A stretch of DNA of 64,000 bases from Mixia osmundae IAM 14324 (Eukaryota > Basidiomycota > Mixiomycetes > Mixiales > Mixiaceae). The position numbers and the translations under genes were made by a program. The stretch covers positions 2,246,068-2,310,067 of the forward strand of contig NW_014575563.1 of assembly GCF_000708205.1 (NCBI RefSeq). Direction: 5' to 3'. This document shows positions 1 through 11,260 of the stretch, one piece after another. Position 1 is the stretch's first letter; each line of letters starts with the position of its first letter. Below the pieces are notes generated by a model that saw only the letters and a list, made by a program, of their open reading frames with translations, searched no databases and was not told where the DNA came from.

Positions 1-1060
1 CGCTTTGAACGAGTGCGATTTGCCGCCAAAATATCCTTTGCCCTGTCGCAAGCAACTGAGCTATGCGATGGCATCCAAATAAAGAACTCTTGCCTTGTAC
101 TCTATTGCAATGTGGGTGCCAGCTGATGACTGGATGAAAGACGAGTCGCTGAGCTCGATGCTGTCCCAAGCCCATCAGGTCCGGCCAGAGCCTGCTCTTG
201 GCACAGATGACTTACTAAGGAGAGCCATACCACAAGCCTTCGATGCGCAACCGAGGCAAAGTGATCAGGTAGCTCTCGATGCCGCCATCGGGCAGGGACA
301 ATCTGATGAGCGCATGGCCGACTTGCTTGACGACGATCGATCTTCCGGAGAAGGAGGTCTTCTGGCCACAATGACCTTGTAGCGACACGCGAGATTCTTT
401 ATTGTGAAGAAAGTAGGCAGTGACCTGCGATCAAGAAGTCAGCAGTGCGATTGGCACGTGTCAATACGCGACGGACAGGTGGATGATGCGATACTTGCTC
501 GGCGATGAGCTCGGTCTTGCCTTGCGGCGTGTCCCATCGACCGAGGAAGGTTTCGCCAAGGACGCTGCGCATGACGTCAGTATATGAGCAGACGCTGCCG
601 TCGAGGGAACGCTTGCGGATTCAAGGGCTTCTTCTCGCTGATGCTCTTGGTCAGCGGATGGCGACGCAGCCGAATCGAAAGAACGTACGAGCCAGTCTGA
701 GTCTCTCGACGCGTGAATTGACCCTTTGTCGTGCAGAGGAACCATGCGAGCACAGCCAAAGCTCTGTCCTCGGCTGTCTTGCCCTTAGAGATGGCGATGA
801 ACGCCTCGGTCGGTTCGCCCCAATATGACGGAAATTCGGCAAGACTGGTGGGAGATAGGATGAAGGAGGGTGCAGTCATGCTCGAGAGATCACCTGAAAA
901 GGTGCTGATGCTGCACGACCATGAGCAGAGGTCAGCAAACAGCAGCAAAGCCAAGCTGTGCCTGACAGCGTAGCCGCCGGCGATGAATGACGTACGACTT
1001 GAGGAAGCTCGTCCAGCTGCCCTTGTGCTCGCTGGGCACTGCAGCGCCATCTTCCGCCAT
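1..1060 (-). CDS. KES1: Oxysterol-binding protein homologue, Osh4/Kes1 type (3' end outside window)
   Basis: Soluble lipid-transfer protein expected to exchange sterol and PI4P between ER and Golgi/plasma membrane. Spliced exons on the minus strand (1060-996, 910-689, 643-617, from 564 onward, and further exons to base 1) give the conserved lid and entrance region (WTSFLKSI, FNGDLSS-like, FILSPTSL), then KKPLNP, then the family fingerprint EQVSHHPP, then QKTSFSG, KQVGHAL, LPRLRIEGLWYG and KGYFGGKSH, all typical of the short OSH4 class. No PH or ankyrin domain is present before the ORD, so this is the short form. The start at 1060 follows from homology (SWTSFLKS right after it). The third intron (616-565) appears to begin with GC. 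The C-terminal part is lost at the window edge. Diverges from the HMG gene to the right. Confidence 0.93.
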
Positions 1061-1780
1061 GGTGCCTGACCTTTGTCGACGCGAGACGGACGAAAGATTG
1101 ACTGATCCGACTGGTGGTGCTTGCCGTGCAATACGTGTCGCGTGAGAAACGGGTGACGATTAATATTATTAAGTCAAATGGTGGGCGGCCTTTGGCCTGC
1201 GCGGTCGCCGCCCTCTGCCTTGTTTGTGCGCACAGCCAAAATCGTGAGGCCAGGCGCGTTGCTGCCACGTACAAACTGACATTGACTTGCTCACAGAGAA
1301 GGCATCTAGACATCTAGAAATCTATGTAGGTCTCGTTCAGCACTCTTCTCCCTGTCTTTTCCTCTCTTCGCGGCCTCGCCTTTCTCTCTCCTGCCCGCTC
1401 ACACCATCATACCATCATATTGGCGAGCAGTATTGGCTCCATATCGACGGGATTTCCAGCTCAGAATCAGCTCATCGACTCGCGCGCCTCGCACAGTGTG
1501 TGTACGATTGAGCGCATCTACCTGCACCTTGTCGAGTCACCATCCCTCAAAGACGAGCTCGTATCGCGTTCGGAGACGGTCGAGACGCGCCCGCTGGTGT
1601 ACTTCGTCATTGACACGCGTCAGCTGGCACCAGGCTCGTTCAGCAAGGACTTCACTGGATCACAACACGCGCCGTTGATCCTGCCTCATCCTCCTGCCTC
1701 TTCTGGCCCCGCACAAAGCTGTAGACAGGCGCTGATTTGCTCGGTCTGTCTGCAGATCATCTCAAGTCAGCCCCCGCAAG
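1061..1780. promoter_or_regulatory. Divergent intergenic region between KES1 and NHP6
   Basis: A 720-base spacer between two divergent start codons, long for this window. It holds an AT-rich 13-base perfect palindrome at 1160-1172 (TTAATATTATTAA), a tandem CATCTAGA pair near 1303-1318, and a C/T-rich tract at about 1335-1415 on the side next to NHP6, as often seen upstream of strongly expressed fungal genes. An open frame of about 170 codons crosses 1420-1935 but runs through the NHP6 exon in another frame, so I do not call it a gene. Confidence 0.5.
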
Positions 1781-2215
1781 ATGGCAAAGGAAGGCACAAC
1801 CGGCAAGGTGCTCAAGGAGAAGAAGGAGAAGGCTTCCCCTGTCGAGAAGAAGTCGGGCAAGAAGGAAAAGGACCCGAATGCGCCAAAGCGCCCTCTGTCG
1901 GCCTACATGTTCTACTCGTGAGTCCCTGCACGTGACGCACGAACTCATCCCGCTGATCAAATCATGCTCCTATAGACAGGACAAGCGTACCCAGGTCAAG
2001 GAGGACAATCCAGACGCGTCTTTCGGCGAGCTTGGCAAGATTCTTGGTGCCCAATGGAAGGATCTTGATGAATCTGAGAAAAAGGTGAGCTCAGACTGGT
2101 CTTACATGATCATACTCTCATCCGCTCGCTTGCGTAGCAATACAATGACATGGCGACTCGCGACAAGGAACGCTACACCAATGCCAAGGCTGCCTATGAA
2201 GGCAAAGCCGAATAA
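1781..2215 (+). CDS. NHP6: HMG-box chromatin protein, Nhp6 type
   Basis: Small non-sequence-specific DNA-bending protein of 107 residues. Exons 1781-1917, 1976-2084 and 2138-2215 join cleanly in frame. A lysine-rich N-terminal tail (about 35 residues) leads into a single HMG box with the family landmarks DPNAPKRPLSAYMFY, FGELGKILG and the aromatic/basic helix 3 (YNDMATRDKERY). Yeast Nhp6 partners with Spt16-Pob3 (FACT) and helps Pol II and Pol III promoters; that role is inferred from family. Total size and single box fit Nhp6 rather than larger HMGB proteins. Introns are 58 and 53 nt. Start chosen because it is the first ATG in frame with the basic tail. Confidence 0.95.
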
Positions 2216-2589
2216 GCGCTCTTCATTCTGTGCGCTCGTTACCCAAAGATACCCTCTCTGCCGTCTTCTGCCTTGTGTGATCATCCAACCCTTTTATCTC
2301 AAAACAGACTCAAACAGACCCCAACCCTCACGACCTCTGCCTGTCTTTCGGAACGGCTCATATGTTCAAAGCTGATGGTGTCTGACGACGCGCTCGACTG
2401 CCTGCGCGACGACACGACTCTCTGGGCGCCATACAGCGAGGCATACAGCTGTGCGCGAGTTGCATGTACGAGTTGTACCGTAAATCGAGCCTTGTGATGC
2501 CTCACCTGTGCTGCCGCCGATGTTGCTTCTGAGGACCAGATTGCACCTCTGCCACTCAATATATGGGCTGCAAAGTATCTCTATGTCGC
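2216..2589. other. Convergent 3' spacer between NHP6 and CCT5
   Basis: 374 bases between two stop codons that face each other. It must hold both 3' UTRs and poly(A) signals. Short open frames on both strands show no family resemblance, and I see no RNA gene or repeat here. Confidence 0.5.
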
Positions 2590-4689
2590 TCAGTAATCTT
2601 CGTCCGCGCCTGCTTGTATGACATCGTCCACCTGCGATCAAGTAAAATGAGCGGGTGGGATCGCACAATGACTCAAGTGGCTGCTGACCTTGAGCACCGC
2701 TCGAACGAGCTGAGTCGCGAGCAAGTACTGCTGTCGCTTTGATATAAGCGGGTCGAAAACGAATTGCGCTTTCATGTCTGGCCACACAGTGTCAGCTCGG
2801 GATGAGACGGGTGCGACGCCAATGCTTACCATTGTCGCCGCTGCCCACGCAATCGACGCCTAATCGTCCATTCTTTTCTGTGATTTGCCTGCTTTTGACT
2901 TCTGCGAGAGTTTCGATTGGAGACAGGCCCGAGTTCTCTGCAAGTGCGACAGGAATGGCATCGAGGGCAGAGGCAAAGGCCCGCATCGCGTATTGCTCGA
3001 TGCTTGCAATCTGCAGACTAGTGTCAGCAGTGAGCGTCGGCTGAAGACAGGCTAGGAGCGCACGCTGTCAGCTGCATTGGCGACGGCCACGCTGCACGCA
3101 ATCTCCGCGGCTCCACCGCCGTACACGACTCGATTGTCTTTGACGAGATTGCGGACGACGCAGAGAGCGTCGTGCAGTGCTCGCTTCGCTTCGTCGATGA
3201 TCTGCCGGAGCGGGTCAGTGCTGCATACTTTCAACATTACGATAGGTACCATTTTGTTGCTTCCTCGTACAAAGACGGTCACCGCTCTTGTATTGGCGCA
3301 TTCTTCGATGACCAGCATCTTGTCTCGTGTGGTACCGAATGACTGCAGGTACGAGGATAAGCAGGATTTCATACGAATCCATACGAACTGACCAGCTCGC
3401 GAACGACGCCGGCCTTGCCCAGCTTTGCTGCCGTCAAGTCTTCGAAGCGTGGCACAATGCGCCCGTTCGTGGCAATGGCGATGAGCTACAGCATATTGAG
3501 CGCATTTTTTAGAGCTGTCGTGAGACGTACCTCAATCTCTGGTCCTCCGACCCAGCGTACGGCAGGCAGCTCATTCTGCATGAGCAGATGATTCGCTTCG
3601 TCGTCAAAGCCCCATTGGCAGATGACGAGATTTGCGCCTGTATCCTTGACACGCTTGATCATGTCCTCAAACTTGGAGCGTTCGTAGGTCTGCAGTTTCT
3701 TGTATTCTTCAACGGTGGTGATGTCTAGCTTGTGCTTTGTCTTCGGTCGCGGTGGCTCAAAGGGGCAGGTGAGGATGGCCAATTTGGCGTTCTTGAGTGA
3801 ACGGGGCATCTGCGGATGGGACATGTCCTTATCGATGACGACGCCCTTGACGAGCGTCGTGTCCTCGAGTGAGCCGCCGACTTTGCCGTCGACCTTGATG
3901 AGCTCAAAGTCGACGTCTTTCCTCTCTAGATCTGCTACTGACATGACTGCGTCCACCGCAATCTTGGAGAAGAGGCCATGAGCCTTAGAGACACTGATCA
4001 CTGTGTATCAGCAATGATTTTAACCCCAATCGAGATGGCAGACTGACATCTTGCTGCCCAGACAAGTCGTCGCTACCTTCTCCAGTTCGGCAGTGTTGTC
4101 TTTGGAGAAGTCAATCTTGTCAGACACCTTGTCGAGCTCATCGACTGCGATAGCACAGGCACGTTCGAAGCCGTCTGCGATCTTGATGGGATGTATGCCT
4201 CTGTCGAGCAAGGCCTCTGACTGTTCAAGCAGTGCGCCTGCCAAGACGACGACGCCTGTTGTACCATCGCCCACTTCGCTGTCCTGTGACTGCGACAGCT
4301 GGACGAGCAGCTTTGCGATCTGATGCTCGACCTCCATGCCAGACCTGCGCCAGATCCGCTCGTGAGCCCCGAGCAGGCAGGCCTCTGCAAAGTGAAGAGC
4401 CGTACAAGATCGTCGCTCCATCGTTTGTGACCGTGATGTCGCCGTCAGGGCTGACGAGGATCTTGTCGAGCCCGCGTGGTCCTATGGACGTCCTCAGGAT
4501 GGTAGCCACCGATCTGGCCGCGAGGATGTGTGACTTGATCGCCTCCACGCCGTGCATGCGAGTCTTTTTGCCTTGTTCTCTGACGATGAGGAATGGCCGC
4601 CCATACTCGTCTCTGTGCGGTCTCACGTCAGTCCTGTGCTCTGGACAGACACGACTCGCTACTGACGTCGTATACACTGCGTTCTCCAT
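2590..4689 (-). CDS. CCT5: T-complex chaperonin subunit epsilon (CCT5)
   Basis: Subunit of the cytosolic TRiC/CCT ring that folds actin and tubulin. At least seven exons on the minus strand. In order: DEYGRPFL and GPRGLDKIL in the equatorial N-terminal part, NDGATIL, the ATP-binding GDGTT motif, apical-domain text SHP-Q-MP ([12 protein letters not shown]) and [12 protein letters not shown], then [26 protein letters not shown] and a C-terminal DDVI tail. The choice of epsilon over other CCT subunits rests on [16 protein letters not shown] and the DEYGRPFL start. The 5' exon is short and its donor is uncertain: an unspliced reading would add about 19 residues. An intron with donor GTCAGT restores the expected LGSKIVSK. 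Lies 104 bp downstream of MIC60 on the same strand. Confidence 0.95.
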
Positions 4690-4793
4690 GCTGCGAAAGG
4701 CCAGAATGTGCCTCGAAAAATCGCGACGAGCACGCGCACACGACGGACACGGAGCACTCGCTCGAGTGGTCAGGCCTCATATCAGGTGCATCT

Positions 4794-7086
4794 CTACAGC
4801 ACGAGAAGCGATTCTAATGTGGCTTCTGTCTCTGCGACCTGCTCGCTTCTGCATGAGCTCAAGCGAGACTTGAAGCGGAAAGGAGATACCTCTAGCGCCT
4901 GCTTAACCTCGAGATGCCGTCTGGCTGCTTCGAGCCAATCCCTCGCGAGAATCTTGGGCCAGCCGCGAAGCTGATTGATCTCTCGGGCAGCACTGTCGAG
5001 ATCCTTACGGGCGAGGAAATACTCGGACCTCGACAAGATGCTCATCACATCGTCACCGGGCGTGGGGCCCTGTCGTGTGATGAGCAGATTCGAGAACAGT
5101 GCAGAGGCGAGATAGGCCAAGAAACCGCCCTCGTCAGGCAGCAGGGCAGCTTTTTTGAGCTGTGGCGCTACTTTGCCCGTGAACCAGACTGAGAGAGCGG
5201 GCAGACTCTCGGTGCCCTGCTCGAGGGTCTTCTCTGGCAAAGATGCAAGAGCGGCCGACAGTGGACTATCCGCTTTGCCGGACTCGCTTTCAGGCTCGTC
5301 GTACGTCACAGCAATGTGCTGGAGGGCACGAATCTGTTCGCCAATCGGCCTTCTATCGATACTGTTGAGTGCAGTTGAAGTAGCAGCTCGCAAGGCAGAC
5401 CAGAGGGTGTGAATCTTGAGTGTATCATCCAGATATTGGGAGTTGTCGAGCGCGACGCGTTCCAGTTTCTTGAGTCCGCCCTCGAGCTCCTCAAGCTTGC
5501 TCAATCTGCCGCCGCGCTCTTGCTCTACTCTGAGCTTGATCTCGCGTAGCCACCGGCGTTGCAGCTCGATACCTTGCGCAATCACTTCTTCCTTCAATCT
5601 CTGGTTGATGATGTCCTTCTGCGTTTCGAGCTCCGAATCGAGCTTTGAGCGATAAGCCTGTACGAGCTCTTTGCGTTCGCTCTCGAATGCAGATCGCCAG
5701 TCGTCCTCTTGCGCTTCAAGTCGTTCTATGAGTTCACGTTCCTGCGAGACGAGCTTGTTCGAGTAGTCGCGCGCTTGCGACTCGAGCTGGCTCTCGAGCT
5801 TGGCCTTCTCTTGGGCTTTGATGGTCTCTAGTCGATTGCCCAGGTTTTGCAGATCAATCTGCGCTGTCGTGAGCACGTCTTTGGCGCCGCCCGCAGCAGA
5901 TGTAGTAGCGGCAGTAGCAGCACCGGCAGAGCTACTGAGGAAGGAAGCGAGCTGATCGATCGTGGTCGCCAATTGACCCAGTACTGGCTCCGAATCGGCG
6001 AGTTCTTTGACAGCGGGCGCGACAAGCGGTAACGGTGGTGGCGGCGGAGCAGCGACCGGCACTTTTGCTTTGGGCGCTTCTCCTCGCTTAGGCGCTGCAG
6101 GTACGAAATAGCCGGGCGGTGGCTCAAAGCCGAGCGGTAGCTGTGAGCCTGTGTATAGCTCGGCAGGTGGCTTGTACAGGTCCTGAGGCGAAGCGTCCAA
6201 TTCTCGCGGTCGTGTGGGATCAGAAGGCCGCTTCGTAGGGGCAGGAGGCAGTATATCGCTCGGTGAGGTGCTGATCTTGGGCGTGACAGAAGCGAGTGCT
6301 GCTTCTGCAGACGCGGCGAGATCTTTCGAAGTGTCAACAATGCTCTTCTTCGTCTCATCGAGCGTCGATGAGGCGCGAGAGGTCAGCTCAGAAGACTTTG
6401 CCTTGACCTCTTGTGCAGCCCGTTGCGTCTCATTCTTCGCGCCTTGGACGGCATCCTTGGCCTGCGCCGCCGTATTGTCCGCATTTTCCGAGAGACGCGC
6501 CTTGGCAGATTGGGCCTTGCGTTCTGCGGTCGAGACGTCTTTGGAGGCTCTTTCCTTGACATCAGATGCAGCTTTGGTCAGTCTGTCCTCTACGCCGCCG
6601 CCGGCGGGATGTGAGTCGGTGGATGCAGCCTGCTTGACCTGGCCGATCGTCCTTTGGTATGAATCCGAGACCGTGCCGACCACCTTGTCTGTGACCCGCT
6701 TTGCATCTTGGACGTAGGGGCCGAGCTGTCCGAGCTCAGACGAGACATCGTGCTCCTCGAAGTAGGCAACCAGCTTCTCGCCTAGAGGAACAGACTCGAC
6801 GAAGATATCATGCCAGCGGTCGTTCTCAAGGGCGGCATAGGTGCCAAGCGTATAGACCGCGGTGCCAAGAATGGCAGAGTAGGTTGCAAGACGTCTAGTG
6901 AAGCCTCTACGCTTCTTCGGACCTGCTCGAGAGACCTGCTCTACAGCCAGAGGCACGTCGGCATACTAATTCAAGAATCAGCCACGAGGCTCCCGACGTG
7001 TTTAGCAGAGCTCTCACTTGTCTCGTCTGATGAGCCACACGAGCAGCTCGCAAGGCTGGCCGTGTTGCCAAGCGAGCCTTGAGCAT
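4794..7086 (-). CDS. MIC60: MICOS core subunit Mic60 (mitofilin/Fcj1)
   Basis: Inner-membrane protein that shapes crista junctions. Exon 1 (7086-7018) encodes a 23-residue arginine-rich presequence with no acidic residue; it joins after a 52-nt intron to exon 2 at 6965. Then come a single transmembrane segment (ATYSAILGTAVYTLGTYAAL), a charged Ala/Lys/Glu-rich region with predicted coiled coil (about residues 100-220 and 370-480), and the C-terminal mitofilin domain with the diagnostic INQLRGWP and ARRHLEVKQALE. About 730 residues, normal for the family. A 51-nt stretch at 4889-4839 has GT-AG ends and restores the usual ending QALEV-ETEA when removed; because it has no stop and is a multiple of three, retained and spliced forms would both be translatable. 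Divergent from TFC4. Confidence 0.93.
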
Positions 7087-7149
7087 CTTTGCCTTGGCTT
7101 GCTGTCAGAGCTTGATGATTCCGTCGCGTCCTGGCCGATATGTCATGGT

Positions 7150-7201
7150 ATTTGAATTGACTTGTCCTCACATTTGGCCAAGTCAATTCAAATGTGAGGA
7201 C
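7150..7201. repeat. Two interleaved inverted repeats in the MIC60/TFC4 divergent promoter
   Basis: Arm X (7150-7164, ATTTGAATTGACTTG) is perfectly complementary to X' (7179-7193). Arm Y (7164-7176, GTCCTCACATTTG) is perfectly complementary to Y' (7189-7201). The order X-Y-X'-Y' means the two hairpins cannot form together as simple nested stems; in RNA it is H-type pseudoknot topology. The element covers the first possible ATG of TFC4 (7194). See findings. Confidence 0.85.
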
Positions 7202-10200
7202 CATCATCACCCGCATGCCCTGCGTCGTCGACCTTTCCCCCGAGCAGGCCCGCAGCCGACAGCCGGTTGCAAGTTCGTCAAGCACTCCCTATGATGATAC
7301 ACATGCGCGCAATGCTCCCGCCGCCAAAGCACGAGGACGCCCTCGCAAGAGAGCAAGAAGCGTGCAAGACGAGTCAATGCAGATGAACATCGAGCATGAC
7401 CCCGAGGTGAAAGGTGGGCGTAGCCTGCCGACGAGCACCAGTCGGCCGACACAGATGAAGAGACGCGAAGATGATGGCACTGAAGAAGAGGTGGAGTCTG
7501 AAGAGCTAGCGGATGATGACGATACGGACGACGAGCAGGCTATCGGACAGACAGTCGACTTTGATACCCTCGCCCGCGAAGCAGGCAGGATCGCAGAGGA
7601 TATCGACAACAATGATCCATCGGCCATCGCGCTCAGTAGAAGCCTGCTCGGTCAAGCGGCCATCTCGCCTGAACTCGGCCTCCCAGACCGCAAGGGATCT
7701 CGCCAACGTGCTCAGTCAGAGATTGAGATCGATCCTATGCTCACGACGCCTGGAGATATCGACGACTTTCGTCAAGAACTCAGACGCACTTCCATGAAAG
7801 GCAGACGGTCACGAGTCAAGTCACGCATTCGCGGCGCGAAACGTCAGGTCGAGCCCACAGCAGAGGTAGCTCGACTGCTCGGGGATGCCAACGAGAGCTT
7901 TGTCGGCCAGGATTATCCGGCTGCAATCCTCAAGCTCACTCGCATCATCAGGCTGCAGCCCAATCTCGCGACCGCATGGCACACGCTATCTGCGATCAAC
8001 AAAGATCTTGGCAATGTCGAGAAAGCCCTCATGTTTGATCTCGTGGGTGCTCACCTGCTGGACGGTGAGGTCGATATATGGTTCGAGCTCGCGCAGCAGT
8101 CTAGGTAGGCGACCGAAAGCTCTCCACCAGCGCACTGACATGTCTGCAGAGATTTGAATCAGAACGTGCAGGCTATATACTGCTACAGTCAGGTCCTTGC
8201 GGCTGACAAGAACGATGTCGATGCGCTATGGGCCAAGGCAGAGCTCAGCGAACAGATTGGCGATACTCGCACGGCGGTGGCCACTTTTCGCAGGCTCGCT
8301 AAAGCCTACCCATTCGATCTGCCAACTGTCCGCAAACTCACAGGGCTTTTCTATCGCGACAATTACTTCACACAAGCGGCAGACATGATGGTGCAGGCAT
8401 TCGAGCATCATCGTCAGCAGACCCTTGAGCCCCTGCGGCAGGAAGACACCGCTAGATTCACCGCAGACGACCTTGATCTCATGGCCCAGGCTTTGCAAGC
8501 TGCTCAACGGTATCGCGATGCTTGCAGGTACATTCGCGAAGGTCAGAGATGGCTCGGCGAGCGTGCTCACCAGACTTTCTGGGCAGCATTCGAAGACGAT
8601 CGAGAATTCGACATTGATCGCACCATGACAGCGAGGCCCATCAAAGGCGAGACGACCGTAACGCAACAGATACTCGAGCTCGCTCTGTCTTGTCCGGTGT
8701 ATTCGCTGCCTGCACGCCTCCGCTTGCGGCTTGCGATCTGCCGAGTCCTGTCTCACAATTCGACAGAAAGCAAGCTTCATCTACTTGCGATCGACAAGAT
8801 CTCAGTTGCCGATCACTGGGCGGTATGTGGGGAGCTTGCAGACTCGTTGCTCGCTACGCAGCAATTTCAAAGCGCCAAAGTCATCTACGAGCAGATGCGT
8901 CTCATCGACGACAATTCGCCTACTCTGTACAGAAACCTGGCTCGATGTTATACGGGTCTGGAACTGTACCCCAAGGCAATAGATATAATATCTGCCCTGC
9001 TCGACAACGATCCGAACGATCTTGCGCTCAAGGAAGAGCTTGGCAACCTTTGGGTTAAGCAAGGCAACGTACAGCGCGCGGTCCAGCTACTCGAGGAGGT
9101 TGCTGTCGTGCGAAGAGCCAGTCAGCCTCCTCCAGATTCGGACAACGAGTACTATCCTTCGGATTATGCTGGCTCCGACGAGGAGAAGTACCTTGGCTTG
9201 TTCGGAAAGGCAGACAAGCAAACGCTCGCATCCCAACGAAAACGTGACCGAAGAGATCGACGAGGCAGACAACGACCGATGCCAGCTCATGTACGAGAAC
9301 AGAATGAGCGCGAACGGTGCGCTGCTTTCGGCGAGGCGCTTGATGAGCTCGATCGACTGTCCACCCTGATGAAGCAAGGTGGAATAGAGGCTCGTAACGC
9401 ATGGTTCGAATTGGCGGCTGGGCACATAGAGGACTATCAAAATAGCAAGGTACTCTTCCCGAGGGACTCATGGAAGGAGCAGCAAGAGCTCAAGTCGCGG
9501 TGGCTCCCGATAAGCATGCTGGGCGATTGTTATACAGAACTCCCGAAACGGCTGGCTGCTCTGACGGGTGAGTGTGCTCCATTCGGACCTCGATCGCACT
9601 CAACTCGTTGCAGAGGACGAGCAAAGAGATACGGTCAAAGTGGAGGTCTTTCGCGGTCTCGATTTCGACGGCTGGCTTGCATTTGTCATGCAGGTATGAG
9701 TCATAGACTGCCTTGAACGCGATCTGATCATAACTTTGCAGTATGCTTTCGCACTGTGCGAATACGGCGACTGTTCTGGAGCCCGTCGGACCCTCAAGAT
9801 CGTCAGCGAGTCAGCTGTCATGATTCAGGATAAGATTCGCATGCAAAGCATCCGTCTCGCGTATTGCGGTAAGTCACTGTCATGGCACGCAGAGCTACGA
9901 TCTGACGGATCGTTGAAGCGGTTGCTCTGCGTGAGCGCAGATATGACGAGATTGTGGTGCAAATCCGGCAGATCATGATGCACAACCAATTCCAAACAGA
10001 ACCTATACGTTTATTGCTGGCAGCTCTCGGTTCTGGCTATCAAGCCGCCGAAGCTCTAGCAGCGTCAAAGATGCAAAAGTTCTTAGCTCGACAGAAGCGT
10101 TGGATCGAAGATGAAGCAGCTGGCAATGCTCATCGAGCGAGTGTCAAACACATCCGCTCCAGAAAGCATGCCGCCGAGAGAGCTCACAAGGTCGCCAGAA

Positions 10201-10967
10201 GAACGCAGAAACGGAAAAGACAAGGGTGCGAGGAAGCAGACGATGCAAGCGAGCCTGAGGCGGAAGCCGAAGAGGAAGAGGAAGACGAGGCAGAAGAATA
10301 CGTCTTTGATGATAACTCATGGAAGCCGACACGCAAGAATCCCTATTTTGCATTTCTATACGGCAATCTGATGCTCAATGGCAAAAGCTTTGGCGCATCA
10401 ATCTGTATGTCCATGTTCTTTTGATGGTTGTAAGCTGACACAGAGGCAGTTCATTCTCTTGCTGGTTGGGATGACCTCGACGATTGTCCCGCCGCGGCTC
10501 TGTCAATTGCGATCTCGTACATACATCGATCTATGCAACGTCAAAGTGATAATCGGCACCATCAGATCGCACAAGTCTGTAACTTCTTCATCTTCAGTGA
10601 AGCTAGCTAATGCGTCACTACAGGGTTTTGCATTCCTTGGCAAGTATGCTGAGTTGCGTGGACAGTGTCAAGAGGTGGATTTTAACTATGGGCGCGTCTT
10701 TCAATACCTTGGTCCGAGCAGCTTTTCCTTGCACGGTCACAGAGCTGATACAATGGCACAGGCCTCAATGATTGGGCGCGTAGACGCTATGAAGCTGTCT
10801 TAGCAGGATCAGCGGCGACTTCTCTCTCGACCGACCAGATATCGACGCGCTCGCTTCAGCTCGATTATGCTCGCGAAGCCGCGTACAGTCTTCAAGTCCT
10901 CTTGTTCGCCAGCGGCTCCATGGACCTTGTGAAAAGCTTGGGCAACCAGTTTCTCTCCATTCAGTAG
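7194..10967 (+). CDS. TFC4: TFIIIC subunit Tfc4 (tau131 / GTF3C3), TPR protein
   Basis: Scaffold of the Pol III initiation factor TFIIIC that recruits TFIIIB. About 1,100 residues over at least seven exons. The N-terminal 200 residues are basic then very acidic and disordered; TPR repeats follow from about residue 220 (LLGDANESFVGQDYPAAI, AWHTLSAINKDLGNVEKAL, QAIYCYSQVLAADKNDVDAL and later units), then a Lys/Arg and Glu-rich linker, and the conserved end PYFAFLYGNLMLNG, MQRQSDNRHHQIAQ, GFAFLGKYAELRG and NYGRVFQYLG. The last introns were placed to join these blocks; the stop at 10965-10967 follows FLSIQ. Start could be 7194 or the in-frame ATG at 7215; the first lies inside the inverted repeat described above. 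Works with RPC2, also in this window, only in the sense of the same pathway. Confidence 0.92.
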
Positions 10968-11260
10968 ATCTTGAGACGCTTGGTTGCAGTGCATGCTTGT
11001 TGGTGGGACCTCTTGCGCACTAGTCTATCATCGCTCAGGCTGATTGACAGGGCTGGAAACATGTGCTTCGAGTGATCGTCGTCTGTTGACAAGCGGCATG
11101 CGGCGTTTCAGGTCATTTCCATGCAGCCAGATGCCATTAGATGAACGGAGCCATCTGGGCGGTGCTGATGGAACCAGAAAACGATTGCATTGTGATGCGA
11201 GCTGTCACAAAGGGGCATACAGTCAACAAGACTCATGTGACAGTGATGCTTTGTCAACTC

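Noticed and set aside
1420-1935. Plus-strand open frame of 171 codons
   Set aside because: Runs through NHP6 exon 1 in another frame; the first half is probably 5' UTR and has no domain.
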